Origin: Aminobacter ciceronei
GTDB lineage: Bacteria > Pseudomonadota > Alphaproteobacteria > Rhizobiales > Rhizobiaceae
Direction of reading: 5' to 3'
NCBI RefSeq assembly: GCF_014138625.1
Contig: NZ_JACJHY010000017.1
Span: forward strand, 90,922 to 154,921
DNA length: 64,000 nt
Both the position numbers and the translations under genes were made by a program. The notes below the pieces were generated by a model. It ran no database searches. It was given only the letters and a program-made list of their open reading frames with translations, and was not told the origin of the DNA. The stretch's first letter is position 1. Each line of letters begins with the position of its first letter. Shown here piece after piece: positions 8,652 to 17,697 of the stretch.

Positions 8652-9347
8652 ATGCAACTGGCAATCTTGTGGAAACAGGTCGACCTCGACAGGTACCGCG
8701 ACGAGGAACTGGTGGCACTCGCGCGTCAAGGTGGCGAGAACGCCATCCGCGCGCTCATCAAACGCAACAACCAGCGGCTTTTCCGCATTGCCCGTGCCGT
8801 CACGCGCGACGACGCAGAGGCGGAGGACGTGGTGCAGGAGGCCTATGTCAGGGCCTTTACCCGGCTCGACAGCTTCAAGGGCAAGGCGCTGTTTTCGACA
8901 TGGCTCACGAAGATCGCGCTCAACGAGGCGATCACGCGTATCCGCAAGCGACGGCCTTCCGCCGAGCTGGACGAACTGGATGCCGCCGCCAATGGAGGCC
9001 AGGTGGTCATGTTCCCGACATCGCTGACACCACCTGGAGCAGATGCCGAGCTTGGTCGCGGGCAGGTACGCGCCTTGCTCGAACAGGCGATCGACGAATT
9101 GCCGGCGGCCTTCCGCATTGTCTTCATCCTGCGCGACGTCGAGGAGATGAGTGTCGACGAGACCGCGGCACAGCTGGCGCTCAAGCCCGAGACGGTCAAG
9201 ACGCGGCTGTTCCGCGCCCGCAAGCTGATGCGGGCAGCGATCGAAAAACGCCTGTCGAGCGGCTTTGCCGAGTTGTTCCCGTTCAATGGCTGGCGCTGCG
9301 AACGCATGGCCGACCGGGTGGTCGAGCGGCTGCGCGGCGAGGCTTAA
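8652..9347 (+). CDS. ECF-family RNA polymerase sigma factor
   Basis: A 231-aa sigma-70 family protein with region 2 (residues about 25-95, ALIKRNNQRLFRIAR and DAEDVVQEAYVRAF-like sequence) and region 4 (about 140-195, ELPAAFRIVFILRDVEEMS with the helix-turn-helix ALKPETVKTRLFRAR). It has no region 3, as expected for ECF factors. The extra C-terminal tail of about 30 residues includes FPFNGWRCERMADRVV, whose single Cys could be a sensor or structural element. No anti-sigma gene is adjacent. The operon carries two exported proteins and a GGAACC-type promoter, so it probably directs its own operon. Confidence 0.9.
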   Translation: MQLAILWKQVDLDRYRDEELVALARQGGENAIRALIKRNNQRLFRIARAVTRDDAEAEDVVQEAYVRAFTRLDSFKGKALFSTWLTKIALNEAITRIRKRRPSAELDELDAAANGGQVVMFPTSLTPPGADAELGRGQVRALLEQAIDELPAAFRIVFILRDVEEMSVDETAAQLALKPETVKTRLFRARKLMRAAIEKRLSSGFAELFPFNGWRCERMADRVVERLRGEA

Positions 9348-10468
9348 AGCTTCCTGACGATCACGCTGCCGGCGGAGTAGCCGGCGCCGAAGGAGCAGAT
9401 CACGCCGAGGCCGCCAGTGGGCAGGTCGTCGGAGAATTTCGAAAACGCGATGATCGAGCCGGCGGACGAGGTATTGGCGTAGTCCTGCAGCACGTTGGGC
9501 TGCTCTTCGCGGCTCGGCTCGCGACCCAGCACCTTCGAGCCGATCAGGTCGTTCATGCCCTTGTTGGCTTGGTGCAACCACAGCCGCGACAGGTTTTGCG
9601 GCTCGATGCCCTGCTCCGCCAGATGGCCGAGCATCAGTTCGGCCACCATCGGCACCACCTGCTTGAACACCTTGCGGCCTTCCTGGTGGAACTGCATGTC
9701 GCGGCGATCGGCCATGTGGCCTTCGCGGGTGCGGCGCAGGAAGCCGTTGTTGTTGCGGATGTTGTTGGAGAACTCGGTGAGACAACGGGTGGCCAGCACC
9801 TCATAAGCATAGTCCGTCTTCACCTCGTCGACGCGCTGCAGGACGACCGCCGTGCAGACATCACCGAAGATGAAGTGGCAATCGCGGTCGCGCCATTCCT
9901 GATGCCCGGAGGTGATCTCGGGATTGACCATCAGGATCGCCCGGGCCGAGCCGGTGCGGATCATGTCTGATGCCAGCTGGATGCCGAAGGTCGCCGACGA
10001 GCAGGCGACGTTCATGTCGAAGGCAAACCCCTTGATGCCGAGCGCCTGCTGCACCTCGATGGCGACAGCCGGATAGGCACGCTCGTGGTTGGAGGCAGCG
10101 CAGATGACCGCGTCGATGTCGGCGGCGGTCAAGCCCGCCTTCTTCATCGCCTCATCGGCTGCCTTGACCGAAATCTCGGCCATCAGCGACAGCTCGTCCT
10201 CGGCGCGCTCAGGCAGCACCGGGTGCATGATGCCGGGATCGAGAATGCCGAACTTGGAGACGACATGGCGGCGCTCGATGCCCGAAGCCTTGACGATGAA
10301 CTCTTCCGACGACATCGCCATCGGCTCGCGCTCGCCCGCCTCGATGGCGTCGGCGTGGAGCTTGTTCTGGCGGTGGGCATATTCATTGTAGGAGGCCACC
10401 AACTCGGCGTTGGTGATGACCTCCTCCGGCGTGAAGATGCCGGTCCCGCTGATCGCAACCCTGTGCAT
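9344..10468 (-). CDS. Beta-ketoacyl-ACP synthase III-like enzyme
   Basis: A 374-aa thiolase-fold condensing enzyme. The catalytic triad is visible: Cys in MNVACSSATFG, His in LWLHQANKGMND and Asn in YANTSSAGS. The C-terminal GLGVICSFGAGYSAGS loop is also typical of FabH. It is longer than housekeeping FabH (about 320 aa) and has an insertion around the EYAHRQNKLHADAIEAG region, so it may serve a specialised acyl pathway rather than fatty-acid initiation. The start is set at MHRVAISGTGIF; four extra residues are possible. It overlaps the sigma-factor gene tail-to-tail by 4 bases. Substrate unknown. Confidence 0.85.
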   Translation of the reverse strand: MHRVAISGTGIFTPEEVITNAELVASYNEYAHRQNKLHADAIEAGEREPMAMSSEEFIVKASGIERRHVVSKFGILDPGIMHPVLPERAEDELSLMAEISVKAADEAMKKAGLTAADIDAVICAASNHERAYPAVAIEVQQALGIKGFAFDMNVACSSATFGIQLASDMIRTGSARAILMVNPEITSGHQEWRDRDCHFIFGDVCTAVVLQRVDEVKTDYAYEVLATRCLTEFSNNIRNNNGFLRRTREGHMADRRDMQFHQEGRKVFKQVVPMVAELMLGHLAEQGIEPQNLSRLWLHQANKGMNDLIGSKVLGREPSREEQPNVLQDYANTSSAGSIIAFSKFSDDLPTGGLGVICSFGAGYSAGSVIVRKL

Positions 10469-10577
10469 GGCGTTTCCCATTGGTTTTGAGCCATTGGAAT
10501 AGGGTTCAGGCAGCAGCGGTCAAGCTTTGTGACCACAATTTCAGGTCGAAAGCGCGGTTACCTCGCGGCAGAAATGC

Positions 10578-11330
10578 TCAAATGCAGCGCCCGCCATCCA
10601 CTTCCATGGCCACGCCGGTGATCAGAGAGGCCTCGTCGGAGACCAGGAACAGGGCGGCGTTGGCAATGTCGAGCGGGGTCGAGAAACGGCCGAGTGGGAT
10701 CGACGCCTTGAACTTTTCGCGGATCTCGGGCGTGTCCTTGCCCATGAACTTTTCCAGCATGCCTGTCTCGCCAGCGACCGGGCAGAGGCAGTTGACACGG
10801 ATGTTCCTGGGCGCGAGCTCGACCGCCATCGACTTGGTCGCGGTGATCGCCCAGCCCTTGGAGGCATTGTACCAGGTCAGGCCCGGGCGCGGTCTCAGGC
10901 CGGCGGTCGAGGCAGTGGTCAGGATCGAACCGCCGCCCTGGCGCTCCATGATCGGCACGACCGCGCGCGCGGCATGGTAGATCGCCTTCATGTTGACTGC
11001 GGTGATCAGGTCGAAGACGTCTTCCTCGACATCGACGAGATCGCCGTTGCGGTGGGTGTAGCCGGCGTTGTTGACCATGATGTCGATGCGGCCGAAGGCA
11101 CTTTTGGTGGCGTAGACCAGCTCGTCGAATTCGGAGCGCTGCGACACGTCGGTTGTGATTGCGATCGCGCCATTGCCGATCTCGACCGCGACCCGCTCGG
11201 CCTCCCTGGAGTTCAGATCGGCAACGACGACCTTCGCGCCCTCCTCGGCAAAACGCCTGGCCATGCCTTCGCCAAAACCGGCGGCACCGCCCGTGATGAT
11301 CGCGACCTTGTCCTTGAGCCTGTCCGCCAC
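10578..11330 (-). CDS. Short-chain dehydrogenase/reductase (SDR)
   Basis: A 250-aa classical SDR. It has the cofactor motif TGGAAGFGEG near residue 14, NNAG in MVNNAGYTHRN, an active-site Ser in LTTASTAG and the YNASK catalytic pair at about residue 155. An Asp after the second strand (VVVADLNS) favours NAD over NADP. The C-terminal GVAMEVDGGRCI segment is standard. The substrate cannot be inferred; FabG-like and sugar/alcohol dehydrogenase roles are possible. It is transcribed in the same direction as the ketoacyl synthase with about 110 bases between them, which hints at a shared lipid-related role but not strongly. Confidence 0.88.
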   Translation of the reverse strand: MADRLKDKVAIITGGAAGFGEGMARRFAEEGAKVVVADLNSREAERVAVEIGNGAIAITTDVSQRSEFDELVYATKSAFGRIDIMVNNAGYTHRNGDLVDVEEDVFDLITAVNMKAIYHAARAVVPIMERQGGGSILTTASTAGLRPRPGLTWYNASKGWAITATKSMAVELAPRNIRVNCLCPVAGETGMLEKFMGKDTPEIREKFKASIPLGRFSTPLDIANAALFLVSDEASLITGVAMEVDGGRCI

Positions 11331-11488
11331 GTTACGCCCCTTTCGAATCGAACCCTGTCACCAGCCACTCATCGAAAACGAAAACGCCTCGGTCAGCAAC
11401 AGACAAGCAGTTGCCGCGGAGTGCTCGGCTTGCGGCACACTTCAAACAATTCTAAAGTAAATGTCTGCCTCTGGGTGGGGACGCAAGC

Positions 11489-12835
11489 ATGAAACTTCGT
11501 TTCTTATTTGCATTGTTTTCAGCAAGTGCAGGTCTGTTCATCTGTTACCAGCAAGCAGCGAATGCAGCCTGCATGGTGCCGAGCTACAACCAAAAGCGCG
11601 GCATACCGCCCGGCTTCACCGAGGCGCAGGGCTTCAAGGGCCGCTTCGACTTCCCCGCAAGCACCAGTGAACCACTTCCGGCCTTCCTGTCGATCGACTT
11701 CACCCAGGACTGGCGCGCCTATATCCAGGCGGTGCTCGACTATTCGTTCGAGGGCAACATCGCCGTCGACTTCGACGTTGCCGACAACAATGTGCGCAAC
11801 TGGTATCATGCGCTCTGGATGCATCCGGGCAATTCGGGACGGGAATTCCTGCACGGCTTGACCAAGGAACGCGCCACCGACCCGGAACAGCTCGCCGAGG
11901 GCGTGACCAAGTCCTTCGATACATGGGCGGTCGGCTTTTACAATGCGCTCGGCGCCACCACCTTCGCCAAGGTGTGGAACGACCCGTGCAGCCCCAAAAT
12001 CGACGACATCTATTTTCCCATCGGCACGACGACGTTCAAGCTGCTGTTCACCACCGCCACGGCAACTGACATCCCCTATCTCGCCGGCGCACCGGAATGG
12101 GAAGGTGACATCGGCCGGGCGCCCAATCGCATCGGTAAGCTGCATCTCTATCAGATCGACATCGCCGTGCGCGACCCGCGCTCGCTGCAAACCGGATGGG
12201 TGTTCGGCACCTTCGTCTACCAGGGCAGCGTACCCGGCACCGATCCGTGGAAAAAGCTGGTGCCGGTCGGGCTGAGCTGGGGCAACGACCGCTTCGTGCC
12301 GCCGCCGGGACAATTGCGCCAGAACGTGCTCAACGAAACGCTCGAGGGAAAGATCTATGGCTGGGCCGGGCGCAAGGAGCTTGGCTGGGGTGGGCGCGTC
12401 AACGGCCCGGCCGACAACCAGATCAGCTCCTGCGTTTCGTGCCATGGTTCGGCGCAATATCCGCGCAGCGACGATTTCGGCAACTTGCCACGGCAGCCGG
12501 CGACGCCGGTCGATTACCAGCGCCGGCTCTTGGAGTATTTCCGCGACATCTTCGCCGGCGGCGTGTTCGACGGCGAGTCGCGTTACTTCGGCACGCAGAC
12601 AGCTGTCTTGGCGCGGCCGCTCGACTACTCGCTGCAGTTGCAGGTCGGCATCGAACGCATGTGCGCTACGGTCACCGCGCGCGAGGCGCCGTTCAATGAC
12701 GGCACGGTCCCGGTCCCGCCGGTTTGCCCGACACCTCCTGCTGTCGTGGCTGGCGGCCCCGAAAGCCTCTCGACCGGACCGGCGCTTGCCGATCGCGACG
12801 ACACGATCGACGCCCTGCTGGAGCCGATCAGATAG
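11489..12835 (+). CDS. Exported protein with single CXXCH haem-binding motif
   Basis: A 448-aa protein with a Sec signal peptide (cleavage near ANAA-CM, residue about 27) and one covalent haem c motif (CVSCHGS, Cys315, Cys318, His319). The N-terminal 300 residues show no cytochrome fold I recognise; they contain many aromatic residues and read as a beta-rich domain (GKLHLYQIDIAVRD, GWVFGTFVYQGS). A similar domain order is seen in uncharacterised periplasmic cytochrome-like proteins. A short Pro/Val-rich tail follows. It probably acts in the periplasm and may be a di- or monohaem redox protein. Neighbours give no clear clue. Confidence 0.75.
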   Translation: MKLRFLFALFSASAGLFICYQQAANAACMVPSYNQKRGIPPGFTEAQGFKGRFDFPASTSEPLPAFLSIDFTQDWRAYIQAVLDYSFEGNIAVDFDVADNNVRNWYHALWMHPGNSGREFLHGLTKERATDPEQLAEGVTKSFDTWAVGFYNALGATTFAKVWNDPCSPKIDDIYFPIGTTTFKLLFTTATATDIPYLAGAPEWEGDIGRAPNRIGKLHLYQIDIAVRDPRSLQTGWVFGTFVYQGSVPGTDPWKKLVPVGLSWGNDRFVPPPGQLRQNVLNETLEGKIYGWAGRKELGWGGRVNGPADNQISSCVSCHGSAQYPRSDDFGNLPRQPATPVDYQRRLLEYFRDIFAGGVFDGESRYFGTQTAVLARPLDYSLQLQVGIERMCATVTAREAPFNDGTVPVPPVCPTPPAVVAGGPESLSTGPALADRDDTIDALLEPIR

Positions 12836-13060
12836 TGAGCCGGGCTACATGGCGGCAGGGATGCACGGCAGCATCTCCGGCATCGGGTACATGCCTTGCA
12901 GCCCGAAACAACCTATCTTCGGCTGGCGCCACGGCTTCGTCTGGACCACTATCAAATCTTCGCGTGTGACACCGTGGCACTGGCTTTTGGGCTGGCGCTT
13001 TTAAATCGATTAGATTATATCAGGCGGCGACGCGACGACCGTCTTGAAATTGGAACGATC

Positions 13061-14530
13061 ATGACCAGCCAGATCATCCCCGTCGATCCTTTCGACTTCA
13101 TCATTTTCGGGGGCACCGGCGACCTGTCGGAACGCAAGCTGTTGCCGGCGCTCTATCACCGCCAGCGCGACCACCAGTTTTCCGAGCCGACCCGCATCAT
13201 CGGGGCGTCGCGCACCAAGATGGACGACAAGGAGTTCCGGGCCTTCGCCAAGAAGGCGATCTCGGATCACGTGAAGCCCGAATATATCGAGGAAAAGGAA
13301 CTCGCGACCTTCCTCGACCGGCTGAGCTACGTCACCGTCGATGCCAAGTCGGGCGACGGTTTTGCCGAACTCAAGAAGTCGCTTGCCGACAGCAAGCGCA
13401 TCCGCGTCTTCTATCTCGCTGTGGCCCCCAGCCTGTTCGGCGACATCTCCGACCACCTCAAGGCGCACAAACTGGTCACTTCGGATTCCCGCATCGTCGT
13501 GGAAAAGCCGATCGGCCGCGACCTCGAGTCGGCCAGGGCGCTGAACGACATCATCGGCGACGATTTCGGCGAGCACCAGATCTTCCGCATCGACCACTAT
13601 CTCGGCAAGGAGACGGTGCAGAACCTGATGGCGCTGCGCTTCGCCAACGCGCTCTACGAGCCGCTGTGGAACTCGGCCCATATCGACCACGTGCAGATCA
13701 CGGTGGCCGAAACCGTCGGCCTGGAAGACCGCGTCACCTATTACGACAAGGCCGGCGCCTTGCGCGACATGGTGCAGAACCACATGCTGCAGTTGCTCTG
13801 CCTCGTCGCCATGGAGGCACCGGCCTCGATGGAGGCCAATGCCGTCCGCGACGAAAAGCTCAAGGTTCTCAATGCACTGAAGCGGGTCAACGGCAACGAG
13901 GCGCCGAAGCAGACGGTGCGCGGCCAGTATCGCGCCGGCGCATCGGCCGGTGGCCCGGTCAAGGGTTACATCGAGGAGCTGGGTGCGGAGAGCAACACCG
14001 AGACCTTCGTCGCCATCAAGGCCGAGATCGCCAACTGGCGCTGGGCCGGAGTGCCGTTCTATCTGCGCACCGGCAAGCGGCTGGCCTCGCGTGTCTCCGA
14101 GATCGTCATCGAGTTCAAACCGATCCCGCACTCGATCTTCGGCGAGAGCGCCGGTCCGATCTTCAACAACCAGTTGGTCATCCGCCTGCAGCCCGACGAG
14201 GGCGTCAAGCAGTTCATCATGATCAAGGATCCGGGCCCGGGCGGCATGCGTCTGCGCCAGATCCCGCTCGACATGAGCTTCGCCCAGTCCTTCGACGGGC
14301 GCGCGCCGGATGCCTATGAGCGCCTGATCATGGACGTGGTGCGCGGCAACCAGACGCTGTTCATGCGCCGCGACGAGGTCGAGGCGGCATGGAAGTGGAT
14401 CGACCCGATCCAGCACGCCTGGGAAGGCAGCCGCCAGGAAGCCCAGGGCTATACCGCCGGCACCTGGGGTCCGTCGGCGTCGATCGCGCTGATCGAGCGT
14501 GACGGTCGCACCTGGCATGAGAGCAATTGA
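13061..14530 (+). CDS. zwf: Glucose-6-phosphate 1-dehydrogenase
   Basis: This 489-aa enzyme oxidises glucose 6-phosphate to 6-phosphogluconolactone with reduction of NADP or NAD. An N-terminal dinucleotide site (FIIFGGTGDLSERKLLPAL) lies at about residues 12-30. The active-site signature RIDHYLGKE is at about 175-183, with EKPIGRDL before it and the substrate-binding FYLRTGKRL further on. The ATG at 13061 gives the normal family length; the longer frame is spurious. It is the first gene of the operon zwf-pgl-edd, the upper Entner-Doudoroff pathway, which is the main glucose route in rhizobia. A 225-base upstream gap should carry the promoter. Confidence 0.97.
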   Translation: MTSQIIPVDPFDFIIFGGTGDLSERKLLPALYHRQRDHQFSEPTRIIGASRTKMDDKEFRAFAKKAISDHVKPEYIEEKELATFLDRLSYVTVDAKSGDGFAELKKSLADSKRIRVFYLAVAPSLFGDISDHLKAHKLVTSDSRIVVEKPIGRDLESARALNDIIGDDFGEHQIFRIDHYLGKETVQNLMALRFANALYEPLWNSAHIDHVQITVAETVGLEDRVTYYDKAGALRDMVQNHMLQLLCLVAMEAPASMEANAVRDEKLKVLNALKRVNGNEAPKQTVRGQYRAGASAGGPVKGYIEELGAESNTETFVAIKAEIANWRWAGVPFYLRTGKRLASRVSEIVIEFKPIPHSIFGESAGPIFNNQLVIRLQPDEGVKQFIMIKDPGPGGMRLRQIPLDMSFAQSFDGRAPDAYERLIMDVVRGNQTLFMRRDEVEAAWKWIDPIQHAWEGSRQEAQGYTAGTWGPSASIALIERDGRTWHESN

Positions 14531-14535
14531 GCGCC

Positions 14536-15237
14536 ATGGCTGGCATTGCGCCCCACTGGAACGAGTTTGAGACGCGCGACGCGTTGGCAGCTTCGCTGGC
14601 CGTTGCTGTCGCCGACACTCTGCGCGCGGCGATCTCGCGGCGCGGCGAAGCGTTCCTGGCCGTTTCCGGTGGCTCGACGCCCGGCCGGTTCTTCGCAGCT
14701 CTGTCGCGCGAAGAGCTCGACTGGGGCAAGGTAACGGTGACGCTTGTCGACGAGCGTTTCGTTCCAGAGACTTCATCACGTTCCAACGCATCGCTTGCCA
14801 AGGCTAACCTGCTGCAGAACGCGGCGTCCGCCGCCCGTTTCGCGCCGCTGTTCCAAGAGGCAACGAGTGTCGAGGACGGCGCGCGCCTTGCGGAGTCCGC
14901 GCTGAAGACCCTGCCCTGGCCGCTCGATGCGGCGATCCTCGGCATGGGCGGCGACGGCCACACCGCTTCGTTCTTCCCCGATGCTGTCGGGCTCGACGCC
15001 CTGCTCGACCCGGCTACGTCCCGGCTGGTGATGCCGGTTCATTCCGACAGCGCCGGCGAGCCGCGGCTGACATTGACGCTGCCTGCGCTGGTGGGCGCCG
15101 GGCTGGTCGTCGTCCATATCGAGGGCGCGGAAAAGCGCAACGTCATCGAGGCGGCACTGGCCACCGACAAGGCCTTGCCGATCCGCACCGTGATCGACCG
15201 GGCGCCGCGCGCCGCCGAGATCTACTGGGCCCCCTGA
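14536..15237 (+). CDS. pgl: 6-phosphogluconolactonase
   Basis: A 233-aa enzyme that hydrolyses 6-phosphogluconolactone to 6-phosphogluconate. Family motifs are LAVSGGSTPGRFF, VTVTLVDERFVPETSSRSNA and ILGMGGDGHTASFFP (catalytic Asp and His), close to the SugarP_isomerase/DevB pattern. An in-frame TTG at 14527 overlaps the zwf stop by 3 bases, but the ATG at 14536, five bases after that stop, is more likely. Spacing shows tight coupling to zwf. Cytoplasmic. Confidence 0.95.
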   Translation: MAGIAPHWNEFETRDALAASLAVAVADTLRAAISRRGEAFLAVSGGSTPGRFFAALSREELDWGKVTVTLVDERFVPETSSRSNASLAKANLLQNAASAARFAPLFQEATSVEDGARLAESALKTLPWPLDAAILGMGGDGHTASFFPDAVGLDALLDPATSRLVMPVHSDSAGEPRLTLTLPALVGAGLVVVHIEGAEKRNVIEAALATDKALPIRTVIDRAPRAAEIYWAP

Positions 15238-15390
15238 TCGGGACCCGGCCGCGCCGAGCTCCACCAGGGGCCGCGGCGCCGCGAATGCCGAAATCGAGCA
15301 TGGTCCGGCGCAATCGGCTGCGCCGTCTGCCGGTCCATGCCAGCCCGAAATTCCTCCCGGTTCGGGCCCCGCGTTGAAAGGACTGAGGCC

Positions 15391-17214
15391 ATGACAACCA
15401 GGAACGACATCCAAGCCATCACCGAGCGCATCCGCGAACGCTCGAAGGTCAGCCGCGAAATCTATCTCGACCGCGTCAATGCAGCAGCCGGCAAGACCGC
15501 CAATCGCGGCGTGCTGTCCTGCGGTAACCTCGCCCACGGCTTTGCCGTCTGCAGCCCTTCGGAGAAGATCGCGCTCGGCGGCGACAAGGTCGCCAATCTC
15601 GGCATCATCACCTCCTACAACGACATGCTGTCGGCGCATCAGCCGTTCGAGACCTATCCGCAGCTGATCAAGGACGCGGCGCGCGAAGCCGGCGGCATCG
15701 CCCAGGTGGCCGGCGGCGTTCCCGCGATGTGCGACGGCGTCACGCAAGGGCAGCCCGGCATGGAGCTGTCGCTGTTTTCGCGCGATGTCATCGCCATGTC
15801 GGCCGCAATCGGCCTTAGCCACAACATGTTCGACGCCGCCGTCTATCTCGGCGTCTGCGACAAGATCGTGCCGGGCCTGGTGATCGCGGCGCTGACCTTC
15901 GGCCACCTGCCGGCAGTGTTCGTGCCGGCCGGACCGATGACGTCAGGCTTGCCGAACGATGAGAAGGCCAAGGTTCGCCAGCTCTATGCCGAAGGCAAGG
16001 TCGGCCGCGCCGAGCTGCTCGAAGCCGAGTCCAAGTCCTATCATGGACCGGGCACCTGCACCTTCTACGGCACCGCCAACTCCAACCAGATGCTGATGGA
16101 AATCATGGGCCTGCACACGCCAGGCGCCTCCTTCGTCAATCCTGGAACACCGCTGCGCGATGCGCTGACCCGCGAGGCGACAAGGCGGGCACTCGCCATT
16201 ACCCATCTCGGCAACGCCTACACACCGGTCGGCCGCATGATCGACGAGCGCTCGGTGGTCAACGGTGTCGTCGGCCTGCACGCCACGGGCGGGTCGACCA
16301 ACCACACCATCCACCTGATCGCCATGGCCGCCGCTGCCGGCATCCGCCTGACCTGGCAGGACATCTCCGACCTGTCGGATGCAGTGCCGCTGCTTGCCCG
16401 CGTCTACCCGAACGGCCTGTCCGACGTGAACCACTTCCAGGCAGCCGGCGGCATGGGCTTCCTGATCCGCGAACTGCTCGACGCCGGCCTGCTGCATGAG
16501 GACGTGCAGACTGTGTGGGGCGAAGGCCTGCGTCCCTATGCTGTCGAAGCCAAGCTCGGCGCCGACGGCTCGGTGGTGCGCGAGGCGGCACCCAAGGTCA
16601 GCGGCGACGAAAAGGTGCTGGCGCCCGCCGCCAAGGCGTTCCAGCCGACCGGCGGCCTCAAGGTGCTGGGCGGCAATCTCGGCCATGCCATCATCAAGAC
16701 CTCGGCGGTCAAGCCCGAGCGCCGCATCATCGAGGCGCCGGCGCTGGTGTTCGACAGCCAGCAAGGCCTCAACGACGCCTTCAAGGCCGGTCTTCTCGAC
16801 CGCGATTTCATCGCCGTCATCCGCTTCCAGGGCCCCAAGGCCAACGGCATGCCGGAACTGCACAAGCTGACCACCGTGCTCGGCATCCTGCAGGACCGCG
16901 GCCACAAGGTGGCGCTGGTCACCGACGGCCGCATGTCGGGTGCCTCAGGCAAGGTGCCGGCGGCGATCCATGTCACGCCGGAAGCGCTCGAAGGCGGGCC
17001 GATCGGGCGGGTCCATGACGGCGACATCGTCAGGCTCGACGCCGAGGTCGGCACGCTCGAGGTCCTGGTTCCCGCCGGAGATCTGGCGCTGCGTCCTGAA
17101 CCGGTCTGCGACCTCTCGGGCAACGAGCACGGCATGGGCCGCGAGCTGTTCGCCGGCTTCCGCCAGATGGCCGGCCGCGCCGACCACGGCGCAAGTGCCT
17201 TCGGCACGGCCTAG
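15391..17214 (+). CDS. edd: Phosphogluconate dehydratase
   Basis: A 607-aa IlvD/Edd-family dehydratase converting 6-phosphogluconate to 2-keto-3-deoxy-6-phosphogluconate. Fe-S ligand cysteines are visible in [12 protein letters not shown] and [15 protein letters not shown]. Other family motifs are [30 protein letters not shown] and [15 protein letters not shown]. The ATG at 15391 gives the normal family length. A gap of 153 bases separates it from pgl, which is long for this operon but contains no obvious terminator. The aldolase that would complete the pathway (eda) is not in the window. Confidence 0.97.
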   Translation: MTTRNDIQAITERIRERSKVSREIYLDRVNAAAGKTANRGVLSCGNLAHGFAVCSPSEKIALGGDKVANLGIITSYNDMLSAHQPFETYPQLIKDAAREAGGIAQVAGGVPAMCDGVTQGQPGMELSLFSRDVIAMSAAIGLSHNMFDAAVYLGVCDKIVPGLVIAALTFGHLPAVFVPAGPMTSGLPNDEKAKVRQLYAEGKVGRAELLEAESKSYHGPGTCTFYGTANSNQMLMEIMGLHTPGASFVNPGTPLRDALTREATRRALAITHLGNAYTPVGRMIDERSVVNGVVGLHATGGSTNHTIHLIAMAAAAGIRLTWQDISDLSDAVPLLARVYPNGLSDVNHFQAAGGMGFLIRELLDAGLLHEDVQTVWGEGLRPYAVEAKLGADGSVVREAAPKVSGDEKVLAPAAKAFQPTGGLKVLGGNLGHAIIKTSAVKPERRIIEAPALVFDSQQGLNDAFKAGLLDRDFIAVIRFQGPKANGMPELHKLTTVLGILQDRGHKVALVTDGRMSGASGKVPAAIHVTPEALEGGPIGRVHDGDIVRLDAEVGTLEVLVPAGDLALRPEPVCDLSGNEHGMGRELFAGFRQMAGRADHGASAFGTA

Positions 17215-17224
17215 TCCAAAAGCC

Positions 17225-17250
17225 GAGGCTCTACCCCGAGGTCGAGCCTC
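17225..17250. terminator. Bidirectional hairpin between convergent genes
   Basis: A perfect 7-bp stem GAGGCTC (17225-17231) with GAGCCTC (17244-17250) lies between the stops of edd and the MliC gene. It lacks a T-tract on either strand, so it is at best a weak or Rho-assisted terminator. Confidence 0.35.
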
Positions 17251-17253
17251 TCG

Positions 17254-17604
17254 CTACTTCACCACCTCGCACGACATCACCGCCGGTGCATCCTCGCCCT
17301 TGGTCAGGTCGTAGAGATCGGCATTGTCGCCCTTGGTCCACCAGACATAGTTCTGGCCGGCATATTTGGCGCCGCTGGCGCTCAGCACGGTGACGGCCAC
17401 GACCGTCCGGTCACCGAGCGTGAGCACGGCGAGCGAATTGTCGCCGGCATTGACGTATTCGGCCTTCACCGTCTGGTCGCCGCATCCATAGTCGACCGCG
17501 TTGCGCTCGACCTCTGCATCCCCCGGCAGATCCAGCGTGACGGTCGAAGCCATTGCCGCACTGGTCGCGGCGGCGAGAATGATCGCAGTGACGCTCCAGC
17601 GCAT
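17254..17604 (-). CDS. MliC-family lysozyme inhibitor-like exported protein
   Basis: A 116-aa protein with a Sec signal peptide (to about residue 19). The mature domain matches the MliC/PliC pattern: YGCGDQTVKAEYVNAG near the start, a central VLSASGAKYAGQNYVWWTKGD motif (given here in part: SASGAKY, WWTKG) and a final Cys (VMSCEVVK) that would pair with the first. Such proteins inhibit C-type lysozyme in the periplasm. There is no lipobox, so it is probably soluble. It is convergent with edd. Confidence 0.82.
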   Translation of the reverse strand: MRWSVTAIILAAATSAAMASTVTLDLPGDAEVERNAVDYGCGDQTVKAEYVNAGDNSLAVLTLGDRTVVAVTVLSASGAKYAGQNYVWWTKGDNADLYDLTKGEDAPAVMSCEVVK

Positions 17605-17697
17605 GACGGTCTCCTGAAATGCTCGTCATGCGACGATAGCACGCCGAAACGGCCTGCCGAAACCAAGGCTCCGGCAGGTCATTTCGCGCGACGGCGG

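Noticed and set aside
13010..14791. Long minus-strand ORF opposite zwf
   Set aside because: It is the antisense of zwf with biased GC-rich codons and low-complexity His/Asp/Arg content. The zwf frame has full family motifs.
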